A program made the position numbers and the translations under genes. This document shows, piece by piece, positions 38,408-46,812 of a DNA stretch of 64,000 nt (the stretch's first letter is position 1; each line of letters starts with the position of its first letter). Location: contig NZ_POAF01000002.1 in assembly GCF_003309065.1 (NCBI RefSeq), positions 310,001 through 374,000 of the forward strand, read 5' to 3'. Under the pieces are notes generated by a model. That model saw only the letters and a list, made by a program, of their open reading frames with translations. It had not been told where the DNA came from and ran no database searches. This DNA is from Glutamicibacter soli. Lineage in GTDB: Bacteria > Actinomycetota > Actinomycetes > Actinomycetales > Micrococcaceae.

Positions 38408-38905
38408 TTGAACGTCCAACGACGATTCACCTTGCCAGCGGTAGCCACCGCTGCGGCGCTGGTGTTGACCAGCTGCGGCAGCGACTCCGGTTTCGAGTCC
38501 ACCCCAGACCCCAGCACTGCGGCCGCAGAGGACACGGTGTACTGCGTGGATGAAGACAATGTCATTGTCGACGAGACCCAGTGCGATGATGCCCAGCAGA
38601 CTTCCACGCAACACCACGGGCCCGGAATCGGCACCGCGCTGATGTTCTTCATGATCGGCCGCTACGCCGGCGGCCTGCGCCCGGGCACCAAGCTCGATCC
38701 GTCGCAGTCAACCCAGCGTTTCCGCTCCGATGATGCGGCCGCCCGCAGCAAGGCAGGCCTGTCCGGCACCGTGCGCAACGGCTACTCGGCGTCCACCGGC
38801 AAGCCGGCCGGATTCGGCTCGCCCTCCAAGCAGAACTCGACTTCCAAGCAGAACAGCGGCAGCGGCCATTCGGGCGGCTTCGGCGGCGGGTCTTCGGGAG
38901 GCTAA
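38408..38905 (+). CDS. YgiB-like lipoprotein partner of the ATP-grasp enzyme
   Basis: A 165-residue lipoprotein: signal peptide and lipobox LTSC (Cys23), then a short cysteine-containing segment (VYCVDEDNVIVDETQCDD), one hydrophobic stretch (IGTALMFFMIG), and a C-terminal part that is Gly/Ser/Lys-rich and ends GGFGGGSSGG. The order (lipoprotein, then YgiC/GspS-type ATP-grasp) matches the ygiB-ygiC pair of enterobacteria; the sequence itself is weakly similar at best. A TTG start at 38408 fits the signal peptide, but is unusual and should be treated as tentative. Gap to the next gene is 5 bp. Confidence 0.65.
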   Translation: MNVQRRFTLPAVATAAALVLTSCGSDSGFESTPDPSTAAAEDTVYCVDEDNVIVDETQCDDAQQTSTQHHGPGIGTALMFFMIGRYAGGLRPGTKLDPSQSTQRFRSDDAAARSKAGLSGTVRNGYSASTGKPAGFGSPSKQNSTSKQNSGSGHSGGFGGGSSGG

Positions 38906-38910
38906 GCACG

Positions 38911-40209
38911 ATGCAGCGCAAAATGACTACCGCCCGCCCGGACTACCTTGCCAAGGTCAATGCGGCCGGGCTGGTCTACACCCATGAGGATCGGGTGAGC
39001 ACGTCTCCCGAGCTCTACCGCTATTGGCGCGATGACGCCTACTACGAGCTGTCGCCTAAGGAAATCGAGGTCCTGCACCGCGCCTCGGCATCGGTCTTCG
39101 CGATGCTGGAGGAGGCCGGGGACTACCTGCTCTCCCCCTCAGGCGCCGCCGACCTTGCACGATTCGGTATTCCCCGCCGCGCCATGCGCGCGATCATCGA
39201 CAGCTGGAACGAGGAGCCTGCCTGCGGCTCGGTGTACGGACGCTTCGACTTCCGCTTCGGCGGACTGGACCATCCGGAAGCAGACCAGCGTATCCCGAAG
39301 CTCTACGAGTTCAACGCCGACACCCCGACCTCGCTGGTCGAATCCCTCGTGCAGTGGCAATGGTTCGAGGACAACCGCAACCTCGGCGCCACCCAGTGGA
39401 CCAACATGTACGAGGACCTCGTTGTCGCCTGGCAGCGCAACCTGGAATTGATTACCCGCAAGATCGGCAGCATGCCCACGGTCTACTTCGCCTGCAGCGC
39501 GGAAGACACCTCCCACGAGGATGAGATGAATACGCTGGTGCTGCGCGACACCTGCGCCGCGGCCGGCTACCGTACCGAGACCATCTATATCGAGAACCTG
39601 TGGGTAGACGGCGAAGGGCGCTACCGCGCCGGGGAAGACGGACCGGCTATCCAGGTCATCTTCAAGCTCTACCCGTGGGAACACATGGTCCACAGCGAGC
39701 ACGCCGATGCCCTGTTCAACGACATGCTTGATTCCGGGTTCAACGGCGCCTCCTACCAGGGCGGCACCATCTGGATCGAACCGCCCTACAAGATGCTGTG
39801 GAGCACCAAGGCCATCCTGCCGGTGTTGTGGAAGCTCTTCGGCAACGACCCGGACCGCTCGCATTACCTGCTGCCTGCCTGGTTCGAGGGTCAGCAGCCG
39901 TCATATCTGGAACGCCTGGGCTACGTGCGCAAACCGCTGCTCAGCCGGGAAGGCGCGGACATCACCCTGCACAGCCCCAACGGGGAACTCACCCTGGGCG
40001 AGGTACAGGGCTACGGCGAGGAAGGGTTCATCCTCCAGGAGCTCGCCCTGCCGCCGGTCTTCCACCGCGAGGACGAGCACAAGGATGTCAGCACGGTGCT
40101 GGGCGTCTGGATGATCGATGGCGAGCCTTCGGGGCTGGCCATCCGCGAAAGCCACGGGCCGATCACCGACAACTTCGCGAATTTCATTCCGCACGTCGTG
40201 ACGCGCTAG
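38911..40209 (+). CDS. Glutathionylspermidine synthase family ATP-grasp protein (YgiC-like)
   Basis: A 432-residue protein of the GSP_synth/YgiC-YjfC family, ATP-grasp ligase type: it should couple a carboxylate and an amine using ATP. Characteristic stretches are YGRFDFRFGGLDHPEADQRIPKLYEFNADTPTSLVE (about residues 104-139; EFNADTPT is a family signature), LWVDGEGRYR (about 230), and IWIEPPYKMLWSTKAILPVLWKLF (about 288-311). The late acidic EVQGYGEEGFILQE segment carries metal-binding candidates. The substrate is unknown; glutathione is not expected in this lineage (mycothiol is usual), so the name describes fold only. It follows the lipoprotein by 5 bp. Confidence 0.85.
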   Translation: MQRKMTTARPDYLAKVNAAGLVYTHEDRVSTSPELYRYWRDDAYYELSPKEIEVLHRASASVFAMLEEAGDYLLSPSGAADLARFGIPRRAMRAIIDSWNEEPACGSVYGRFDFRFGGLDHPEADQRIPKLYEFNADTPTSLVESLVQWQWFEDNRNLGATQWTNMYEDLVVAWQRNLELITRKIGSMPTVYFACSAEDTSHEDEMNTLVLRDTCAAAGYRTETIYIENLWVDGEGRYRAGEDGPAIQVIFKLYPWEHMVHSEHADALFNDMLDSGFNGASYQGGTIWIEPPYKMLWSTKAILPVLWKLFGNDPDRSHYLLPAWFEGQQPSYLERLGYVRKPLLSREGADITLHSPNGELTLGEVQGYGEEGFILQELALPPVFHREDEHKDVSTVLGVWMIDGEPSGLAIRESHGPITDNFANFIPHVVTR

Positions 40210-40239
40210 CAGTCCGGGGCGCCGGCGCGTCCCGTCGAG

Positions 40240-40443
40240 TTATAGACGCAATTCATGGCTGCCCATCGATAATTGCTGCGCAACTGGCCGCAGCTGCATG
40301 CGGCGGGTAACGCAAGCGCTGCATTGCGTGTAGACCACCTCGCCTTCGGAAGTCCAGTGCCGGGATTCGACTTCCCAGCTGTGCTCGTCGCATGCGCGGT
40401 GGTTCAGGGTTTCCGGCTGTTCTGCCTTGGCTGTGTTCGTCAT
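40240..40443 (-). CDS. Small cysteine-containing protein, possible zinc ribbon
   Basis: A 67-residue acidic protein. HRACDEHSW and YTQCSACVTRRMQLRP give three cysteines and nearby histidines, a plausible small zinc-binding site. The start ATG at 40441-40443 is favoured because MTNTAKAEQ gives a simple N-terminus and the region upstream overlaps the divergent CGNR gene. It is divergent from that gene with 25 bp between start codons, so promoters must overlap and control may be shared. No family recognised. Confidence 0.55.
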   Translation of the reverse strand: MTNTAKAEQPETLNHRACDEHSWEVESRHWTSEGEVVYTQCSACVTRRMQLRPVAQQLSMGSHELRL

Positions 40444-40468
40444 GAGTTCAGCATGGTGTAATGTCCTT

Positions 40469-40984
40469 ATGCAACTCAACCCTTACGGAGAATACGCCGT
40501 CCTGCTCGCGTCTTCCCTGGCCAATCATTGGCCTTCGGACCGTGACGGCATCGAGGAACGCACCCGCGAGGTAGGCATGTCCATGCCTTTCCCGCGGCTG
40601 CCCGACGACCATGCCCAGGTGCGTTCGGTGATTGACGATTGGCTTGCCGTGGTCGATGCGCCCTCGGACCTGGAGCGCGCGCAGCTGCTCAACACCCAAC
40701 TGGCTTCGGCCGCCGCCTATCCGCGCCTGGTCGACCACGACAACGAGGGCTGGCATCTGCACTACCGCGACGATGGCCAAAGCATGCCCCAAGTACTCAG
40801 ATCGGTCATCTGCACCGGCACCGCGCTGCACCTGACCACGCGCGGCATGCATCGCCTGCACCGCTGCGAAGCTTCCCCGTGTACCAACGTCGTGGTAGAC
40901 GTGACCCGCAACGGACGCCAGCGCTATTGCTCAGTGCGCTGCGCGAATCGCGCTGCCGTGCGCCGCCACCGTGCCCGCGCCTGA
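40469..40984 (+). CDS. CGNR zinc-finger (ABATE) transcriptional regulator
   Basis: A 171-residue protein with the N-terminal ABATE domain (stress-sensor-like, about residues 1-115) and a C-terminal CGNR zinc finger: HRCEASPCTNVVVDVTRNGRQRYCSVRCANRAAVRRHRAR (about 130-170). The finger has four cysteines and CANR replaces the canonical CGNR. Proteins with this pair are thought to be transcription regulators. ATG 40469 is chosen because MQLNPYGEY starts the domain; TAATGT four bases before could be a -10. It is divergent from the small protein gene at 40240-40443. Target unknown. Confidence 0.85.
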   Translation: MQLNPYGEYAVLLASSLANHWPSDRDGIEERTREVGMSMPFPRLPDDHAQVRSVIDDWLAVVDAPSDLERAQLLNTQLASAAAYPRLVDHDNEGWHLHYRDDGQSMPQVLRSVICTGTALHLTTRGMHRLHRCEASPCTNVVVDVTRNGRQRYCSVRCANRAAVRRHRARA

Positions 40985-41067
40985 ACTCGCAGGGACCGGG
41001 ACGGGCGGAAACCTGTAGTAGGCGTCAATTAATCATTGACCGACGCTTTCTCCATCAGCAGGCACAT

Positions 41068-41086
41068 TTTGTAGGAATCCTCCAAA
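41068..41086. promoter_or_regulatory. Putative acc operator, copy 2
   Basis: TTTGTAGGAATCCTCCAAA, 16 of 19 bases identical to the element at 22909-22927. Its arms are less symmetric (TTTG / CAAA with partial GGA-TCC core). It ends 102 bases before the alpha-subunit start. Confidence 0.45.
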
Positions 41087-41188
41087 GTTTCTGGCCAAAC
41101 ACCCGGGTTTGAGCGGTTAACTACATATAGTTCCCACAAAAACGATAGGCTCCTAGATGAGAAACCCCAATTTTTGAAGACAAGGTTC

Positions 41189-42976
41189 ATGATGAATCCA
41201 TTGACGAAGGTACTTATCGCCAACCGCGGCGAAATTGCAGTGCGCATTATCCGTGCCGCCCGCGATGAGGGAATCGAGTCGGTTGCCGTCTATGCAGACT
41301 CCGACCGCGATGCCCTGCACGTGCGCCTGGCCGACGAGGCCTATGCGCTGGGCGGCACCACCGCTGCAGAATCGTACCTTCGCATTGAGAAGATCCTTGA
41401 TGCGGCAGAGCGCTCCGGCGCCGACGCAATCCACCCGGGCTACGGCTTCCTCTCGGAGAACGCCGAGTTCGCCCAGGCGGTTATCGACGCCGGCCTGACC
41501 TGGATCGGCCCGTCCCCCGAGGCCATCGACAAGCTGGGCGACAAGGTCAAGGCGCGTCACATCGCAGAGAAGGTCGGCGCGCCGCTGGTTCCGGGCACCA
41601 AGGATCCTGTCGAGTCGGCCGAGGAAGTCTACGCCTTCGCCGACGAGCACGGCCTGCCGCTGGCCATCAAGGCTGCCTACGGCGGGGGCGGACGCGGCAT
41701 CAAGGTGGTGCGCAACCGCGAGGAAATCGGCGAGCTCTACGAATCCGCAGTCCGCGAGGCCGTGGCGGCCTTCGGCCGCGGCGAATGCTTCATCGAACGC
41801 TTCCTGGATGCCCCGCGCCACGTGGAAACCCAGTGCCTGGCCGATGTGCACGGCAACGTCGTGGTGGTGTCCACCCGCGACTGCTCGCTGCAGCGCCGCA
41901 ACCAGAAGCTCGTGGAAGAGGCTCCGGCCCCCTACCTGAGCGAGGAGCAGATCACCCGCCTGTACGAGTCGTCCAAGGCCATCCTGCGCGAGGCCAACTA
42001 CTCCGGCGCCGGCACCTGCGAATTCCTGGTGGGCCAGGACGGGGTCATCTCCTTCCTGGAGGTCAACACCCGTCTGCAGGTCGAGCACCCGGTTTCCGAA
42101 GAGGTCGCCGGCATGGATCTGGTGCGCGAGCAGTTCCGCATCGCCCGCGGCGAAGAGCTGGGCTACGGCGACCCCGAGCTGCGCGGCCACTCCTTCGAGT
42201 TCCGCATCAACGGCGAGGACGCAGGCCGCGGCTTCATGCCGACCCCCGGCACCATCACCAAGATGACCCTCCCGTCGGGCCCCGGCGTGCGCGTCGACTC
42301 GGGCATCGAGCAGGGCGAGAGCGTCTCGGGCAACTTCGACTCGATGATCTCCAAGCTGATCATCACCGGCCCGACCCGCGAGATCGCCGCCGCCCGCGCC
42401 CGCCGTGCCCTGGAGGAATTCCAGATCGAGGGCATGGCCACCGTGCTGCCGTTCCACCGCGCCGTCATGAGCGACCAGGCCTTCGTTCCGGCCGAGGGCC
42501 CGTTCCGCGTGCACACGCGCTGGATCGAGACCGAATTCGACACCTTCATCGCCCCGCATCCGTTCCCGACCGAGCAGGCCGAGGAACAGGACACCGAGCG
42601 CACCTCGGTGACCGTCGAGGTGGGCGGCAAGCGCCTGGAGGTGACCCTGCCGGCATCGCTGGGCTCGGCATCCTCCAACGGCGCGGAGAAGAGCACCGCA
42701 GCCAAGAAGAAGCGCAAGCCGGGCCGCAAGGCAGCCGGGGCCGCGGGCGGCAACAGCGCCGAGCTGCGCTCCCCGATGCAGGGCACCATCGTGAAGGTTG
42801 CCGTGGACAACGGCGCCGAGGTTTCCGAGGGCGACCTGATTGTGGTGCTGGAAGCCATGAAGATGGAGCAGCCGATCACCGCACACCGCGATGGCATCAT
42901 CTCGGGTCTGGAAGTCACCCCGGGTGAAACCCTTTCGTCGGGCGCCGTGATCGCCACGATCAGCGACGAAAAGTAA
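41189..42976 (+). CDS. Acyl-CoA carboxylase alpha subunit (biotin carboxylase + BCCP)
   Basis: A 595-residue fusion of biotin carboxylase and biotin carrier, cytoplasmic. It carboxylates its own biotin with bicarbonate and ATP, then passes the carboxyl to the beta subunit at 23020. Motifs: [15 protein letters not shown] (residues about 6-20), [17 protein letters not shown] (ATP-grasp loop, about 164-180), [21 protein letters not shown] (about 292-312), and [11 protein letters not shown] (about 552-562; the MKM lysine is biotinylated by BirA). A basic linker with KKKRKPGRK (about 505-513) joins the parts. ATG 41189 (or 41192) is preferred to the TTG at 41174. It stands alone, with a terminator downstream. 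Confidence 0.95.
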   Translation: MMNPLTKVLIANRGEIAVRIIRAARDEGIESVAVYADSDRDALHVRLADEAYALGGTTAAESYLRIEKILDAAERSGADAIHPGYGFLSENAEFAQAVIDAGLTWIGPSPEAIDKLGDKVKARHIAEKVGAPLVPGTKDPVESAEEVYAFADEHGLPLAIKAAYGGGGRGIKVVRNREEIGELYESAVREAVAAFGRGECFIERFLDAPRHVETQCLADVHGNVVVVSTRDCSLQRRNQKLVEEAPAPYLSEEQITRLYESSKAILREANYSGAGTCEFLVGQDGVISFLEVNTRLQVEHPVSEEVAGMDLVREQFRIARGEELGYGDPELRGHSFEFRINGEDAGRGFMPTPGTITKMTLPSGPGVRVDSGIEQGESVSGNFDSMISKLIITGPTREIAAARARRALEEFQIEGMATVLPFHRAVMSDQAFVPAEGPFRVHTRWIETEFDTFIAPHPFPTEQAEEQDTERTSVTVEVGGKRLEVTLPASLGSASSNGAEKSTAAKKKRKPGRKAAGAAGGNSAELRSPMQGTIVKVAVDNGAEVSEGDLIVVLEAMKMEQPITAHRDGIISGLEVTPGETLSSGAVIATISDEK

Positions 42977-43009
42977 AACGCTTGGCGCTGCCGGAGCTCC
43001 CGGCAGCTC

Positions 43010-43060
43010 ACGCAACGGCCGCCGCCACCCGGTAACTTCGGGTCGCGGCGGCCGTTGCGT
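43010..43060. terminator. Bidirectional terminator
   Basis: 16-bp arms ACGCAACGGCCGCCGC / GCGGCGGCCGTTGCGT with a 19-base loop, between the alpha-subunit gene and the convergent small hypothetical gene (ends 43062). Confidence 0.85.
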
Positions 43061-43061
43061 A

Positions 43062-43409
43062 TCAACGGGATTCCAGATCTATGTCTTCCAGCTTCGGGTG
43101 CGCATCGCCCACCCAGCTGATCTCCACTGACTCGATGCAACCGCCTTCATGCCAGAGCAGGACGTCCACAGCCGTCGTCGCCTCCGCGGTTTCAGCTATG
43201 TCGAAGGACACCGGGCGGCCGACGCCTCGGGGCAAACGGACAATGCGATTGGCGGGTTTCAGCTTGAAGCATTCCGAGCAGTGTTCCTCCGGGGCTACCA
43301 AGGCTCCCTCGAACTGGCTCTGCAGGGCAGCGGCAAGTCCGGGTTCAGCCGCGGCGATGAGCTTGTCGAGCAAGGCGCGCTGCGTCTTGCTGGGCGTCAT
43401 GTAGTCCAT
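43062..43409 (-). CDS. Hypothetical protein with a CxxC site
   Basis: A 115-residue soluble protein. After an N-terminal helix (PSKTQRALLDKLIAAAEPGLAAAL) comes EEHCSECFKLKPANRIVRLP, where CxxC and other residues could bind a metal, followed by strands (VDVLLWHEGGCIESVEISWVG). ATG 43407-43409 (MDYMTPSK) is preferred because the frame above it has no similarity and includes unusual Arg/Pro-rich sequence. It is convergent with the carboxylase alpha-subunit gene, sharing its terminator. No family recognised. Confidence 0.6.
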   Translation of the reverse strand: MDYMTPSKTQRALLDKLIAAAEPGLAAALQSQFEGALVAPEEHCSECFKLKPANRIVRLPRGVGRPVSFDIAETAEATTAVDVLLWHEGGCIESVEISWVGDAHPKLEDIDLESR

Positions 43410-43643
43410 GAAACCAGAGTAGTTGCCTGGCCACGGAACATCGTGTATCCCGGAAAGCCGCCCGCCATGGCGGACATGGCATGTCGGGCGACTCCGGGCC
43501 GACACCCCCGGCGGGGCGGACCAAAACGCCAACCGTCTCTGATGGCAGCCACTGCCTCTCCGCAGCGGCCTCTTTAGGGACTGCAACCAAATCGTGTCTG
43601 CGACAAGTAACCTTGACCGTTCGGACTCCCGCTAGACTGAAAA

Positions 43644-44114
43644 ATGCGAATCAGCGTGGTTATTTTTGGTGTGCTCGTCATCTGCATGCAAGCTTTTTTC
43701 GGTGCATTCTTGATGAATGATTGGGCTGTCACCGCTGCAAGTGAATTGCCGCTAGAGGAAACTGTCGCTGAAATGCGCCGGGCCGAGCAGAATTACTCGA
43801 AGAACGGAGGAATCGTCTTCGCGTCGTTGGGCGTAGTGTTGGCGCTGGGTTGGGGATTCCTCGTTTCACAGCGCCGGTTCATTGCCTCAAACTGGGCGGC
43901 ATTGACTTCCTGGGGAGCGATAATCGCGCTGGGAGCTCCGGCATACTTCTCCTTCTCTTTCGGAAACATGAACTCCGTCGGCGACACATTCTACGATTGG
44001 AACTCCGACGCCGCTTTCACCTTGGAAGAGCCCTTATACGTGGCCAGCGGGATTGCTGCACTTGTTGCTGTCATCGGACTGGTAGCGGTTCTTCGCCGAC
44101 CTGCGATTCGTTAG
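43644..44114 (+). CDS. Hypothetical membrane protein
   Basis: A 156-residue protein with four predicted transmembrane segments (about residues 3-25, 58-75, 85-105 and 133-150) and short loops containing acidic residues. Base composition is lower in G/C than its neighbours (for example TTTTTGGTGTGC early on), which may indicate a recent arrival or relaxed selection. A -10-like TAGACT (43633-43638) lies 5 bases before the ATG, but no well-placed -35 was found. It is convergent with the SDR gene at 44132. No family recognised. Confidence 0.65.
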   Translation: MRISVVIFGVLVICMQAFFGAFLMNDWAVTAASELPLEETVAEMRRAEQNYSKNGGIVFASLGVVLALGWGFLVSQRRFIASNWAALTSWGAIIALGAPAYFSFSFGNMNSVGDTFYDWNSDAAFTLEEPLYVASGIAALVAVIGLVAVLRRPAIR

Positions 44115-44131
44115 TTCACCACCCACGCCTG

Positions 44132-44872
44132 CTATTGCCTGCCTAACCATTCGGTATAGGATTCGGTGCCCAGCCTGGCTCCAGGCCCCGGCAGGATCCC
44201 GCCGTCGCGCATGGCCTTGCCCATTGCGCCGGGCAAGGGCACCTCGATGATTTTCGGCGACTGGTTCTGCTTGGCCAAATACTGGGCGAAGAGCTGCGGC
44301 ATCCATTCTTCCTTGGGGCCTGCCAGATCCTGCACGATTCCCGCTGCTGGCTGCACCGCCAGTTCAACCAGTGCCTGCGCCACCTCGCTACCGGCAATCG
44401 GCTGCAGGCGCATCTTGGGCGCCACCTGGACCGGTCCAGCCGACATTCTGTTGATGTTCTGTCCCACGAATTCATGGAACTGGGTGGTGCGCAGCAAGGT
44501 GTAGCCGCCGGGCAGGACGCGCAGCATCCGCTCCTGCGCCGCCTTGCCCGCATAGTATCCGGCGTCGATCTGAGCCGCGCCGACGATGGACAGCGCCACA
44601 TGGTTTTCCACTCCGGACTCGCGGCCGACGATCAGGAGGTTGGCGGTGGACTGCGTGAAATAGCGCATGGAGGCCGAGGCGCTGGTGGTTGACGATCCCG
44701 AAACATCGATCACCGCGGAGCAGTCGACAAGCCATTGCCGCACCGAGTGCTCATTGGTCAGGTCGCAACCCGCTGAACGCGACAACACAACCGGTTCGTG
44801 CCCTGCCGCAAGAACCTGCTCGACAACTTGTTTCCCGATAACGCCGGTCCCTCCGGCCACTGCGATTCTCAT
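44132..44872 (-). CDS. NAD(P)-binding SDR/NmrA-like protein
   Basis: A 246-residue atypical short-chain dehydrogenase. The N-terminal dinucleotide loop is AVAGGTGVIGKQVVEQVLAAGHEPVVLSRS (about residues 4-33), and AGYYAGKAAQERMLR (about 104-118) replaces the classic YxxxK site with a Y-x3-K arrangement. GGYTLLRTTQFHEFV is characteristic of NmrA/SDR_a5-like proteins. Such proteins act as redox sensors, epimerases or reductases; function not assignable. Unlinked to the membrane gene it faces. Confidence 0.82.
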   Translation of the reverse strand: MRIAVAGGTGVIGKQVVEQVLAAGHEPVVLSRSAGCDLTNEHSVRQWLVDCSAVIDVSGSSTTSASASMRYFTQSTANLLIVGRESGVENHVALSIVGAAQIDAGYYAGKAAQERMLRVLPGGYTLLRTTQFHEFVGQNINRMSAGPVQVAPKMRLQPIAGSEVAQALVELAVQPAAGIVQDLAGPKEEWMPQLFAQYLAKQNQSPKIIEVPLPGAMGKAMRDGGILPGPGARLGTESYTEWLGRQ

Positions 44873-45029
44873 GCTGGATCCTCACCTCTGGATGTTTGGC
44901 GCGACACTGCCATGCTTCCACGTTCGAACGTCGTTTGTAAGGGCTGCCGGCCCGAGGCCTTGTCCCAGCGAAAATACCGCTGTGTGCATGGAACCGAGTT
45001 ACAGGGTGGGCATTGCCTGCTTAAGCGGG

Positions 45030-45073
45030 CGAAAGGCCCGCATCAACCCCAACGGGTTGACGCGAGCCTTTCG
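45030..45073 (-). terminator. Probable terminator of the MFS gene
   Basis: Two-part hairpin: CGAAAGGC/GCCTTTCG outer and TCAACCC/GGGTTGA inner stems with a 5x5 internal loop and CAAC loop. It lies about 30 bp beyond the stop at 45103. Confidence 0.6.
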
Positions 45074-45102
45074 ATTGTTTTATCAGGCGGAGCCGCGACG
45101 AA

Positions 45103-46491
45103 TTACTCGACGAACTCTTCCATGTCCACGTCCGAGGTATCCCGGGTCATGAACAGCGCGATCAAGGTCAGGACTGCACCGATGGCCAGGTAGATGCCCA
45201 CGCCCACGGTGTTGCCGCCACCGGCGTTCCACAGTGCGATGGCCACGAAGGAGGCCGGGGCCGCGCCGATCACGGAGGACATGTTGTAGGCGATGGCCGA
45301 CCCGGTGTAGCGGACGTTCGACGGGAACAGCTCCGGCAGGTAGGCGGCCATCGGGCCGAAGGTCAGGCCCATCAGGGTGAAGCCGACAATCAGGCCCACC
45401 ATGGCGGCGCCCTGGCCCGGTCCGAAGAACAGCGTCCAGCCGGCTCCGAAGATCAGGATGGCCACGGTGACCCAGATCAGGAACTTGCGGCGGCCGAACT
45501 TCTCGGCCAGCGGGCCGGAGACCACGGTGAAGATGCCGAAGAACACCACGCCGATGATCAGCATCGTCAGGAAGACCGGACGGTCGATGCCAAGGCCCGG
45601 AACGAATCCTGCCGCGTCGAAGACCTTGCCCTTGGCCTCGGCCGCGGCACGGGCCGCTTCCTCGGTGGCCGGGGCGGTGCCGTAGGTCAGGGTGAAGGAA
45701 GTCATCAGGTAGAACAGCACGTAGGTGGCCACCATGATGAAGGTGCCGGCGACAACCGGGCGCCAATGGTGCTTCATGGTCGCCTTGAACGGCGACTTAA
45801 GGACCTTGTCCTGGGAAACCACCTTCTGGAAGGACAGCGATTCAACCAGCTTCAGACGGACCCACAGGCCGATGATGACCATGACTGCGGAGAAGTAGAA
45901 CGGAATGCGCCAGCCCCAGGCCATGAACTGCTCTGGCGTCAGCGAGGTCTGCAGGAAAACGAACATCAGGTTGGCGATGATGAAGCCGACTGGGGCTCCC
46001 AGCTGCGGGAAGGTGCCGTAGACGGCGCGCTTGTTCTTCGGGGCGTTCTCGGTGGCCAGCAGCGCGGCGCCCGACCATTCACCGCCCAGCGCCAGGCCCT
46101 GGGCGAAGCGCAGCAGCACCAGCGCCAGCGGGGCCAGCACTGTCCACATGCCCTGGGCCGGCGGCAGGAAGCCGATCAGGAAGGTGGAGATGCCCATCAG
46201 CAGCAGGGACGCGACCAGGGTGCCCTTGCGGCCCAGCTTGTCGCCATAGTGGCCGAAGACGACCGAGCCCAGCGGGCGGGCCAGGAAGGCCACGCCGAAG
46301 ATGGCGAACGAGGAGAGGATCGCATTGATCGTCGTGGCATTCGGGAAGAACAGGGCCGGGAAAACCAGCACAGATGCAGTGGCATACGCGTAGAAGTCGA
46401 AGAACTCGACCGTGGTGCCGATCATGCTGGCGAACAGCACCCGGCCACGGGTATTCTCCTTAGGCGCTACCGCGGGGTTGGCCTTCGACAT
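45103..46491 (-). CDS. MFS transporter, metabolite:H+ symporter (MHS/ProP-like)
   Basis: A 462-residue, 12-helix major facilitator of the MHS branch (dicarboxylates, betaine/proline, shikimate and aromatic acids). The family loop 2-3 signature is FGHYGDKLGRKGTLVASLLLMGISTFLIGFLP (about residues 78-109), and the mid-protein duplicate FGRRKFLIWVT lies near 332. GEWSGAALLATENAPKNKRAVYGTFPQLG (about 155-183) is the motif after helix 4. The C-terminus is acidic (SDVDMEEFVE). Its own Shine-Dalgarno is present (GGAGACGCCTCC-ATG). Upstream 46492-46812 is a gene-free region. Substrate unknown. Confidence 0.9.
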   Translation of the reverse strand: MSKANPAVAPKENTRGRVLFASMIGTTVEFFDFYAYATASVLVFPALFFPNATTINAILSSFAIFGVAFLARPLGSVVFGHYGDKLGRKGTLVASLLLMGISTFLIGFLPPAQGMWTVLAPLALVLLRFAQGLALGGEWSGAALLATENAPKNKRAVYGTFPQLGAPVGFIIANLMFVFLQTSLTPEQFMAWGWRIPFYFSAVMVIIGLWVRLKLVESLSFQKVVSQDKVLKSPFKATMKHHWRPVVAGTFIMVATYVLFYLMTSFTLTYGTAPATEEAARAAAEAKGKVFDAAGFVPGLGIDRPVFLTMLIIGVVFFGIFTVVSGPLAEKFGRRKFLIWVTVAILIFGAGWTLFFGPGQGAAMVGLIVGFTLMGLTFGPMAAYLPELFPSNVRYTGSAIAYNMSSVIGAAPASFVAIALWNAGGGNTVGVGIYLAIGAVLTLIALFMTRDTSDVDMEEFVE

Positions 46492-46812
46492 GGAGGCGTC
46501 TCCTTAGTGATGAGCGAGAATCGAATGTAACAATCCTATGCCCGGGTGCTCAGCATACGGATATCCATGTCCAGCATTTGGACACCTGATTCGATTGCGT
46601 CAATCTCGAACCCTCGATTCGACATCCCACTTGCGAAAATACGCATACCCTCGAATCCGGCACGATTTGTAATGTATTCGCATACTCCAATATCAGAGCA
46701 ATGGCGTCTTAGGAAGAGCCTGGCAACAATTCAGTTTTAGTCGAGGTCACAAACGAGAAGAGCCGCCGCTCGTCCGGAAGTCGGAAGAACGGCGGCTCTG
46801 CGCATGCGGCGC
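46492..46812. other. A/T-rich intergenic region, no gene supported
   Basis: 321 bp between the divergently organised MFS gene and the terminator of the reductase gene. It is clearly lower in G/C than its surroundings and contains many TCGAA/TTCGA-type short repeats (for example around 46587-46625 and 46654). A short open frame exists on each strand (36-64 codons), but none has a start with a Shine-Dalgarno or a codon pattern like the neighbours. Confidence 0.5.
46759..46799 (-). terminator. Terminator of the LpdA-like reductase
   Basis: 10-bp perfect arms AGAGCCGCCG / CGGCGGCTCT with a 21-base loop, 13 bp past the stop at 46813. Confidence 0.7.

Noticed and set aside
46546-46740. 64-codon plus-strand frame in the A/T-rich gap
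   Set aside because: No Shine-Dalgarno, no family, composition like intergenic DNA.
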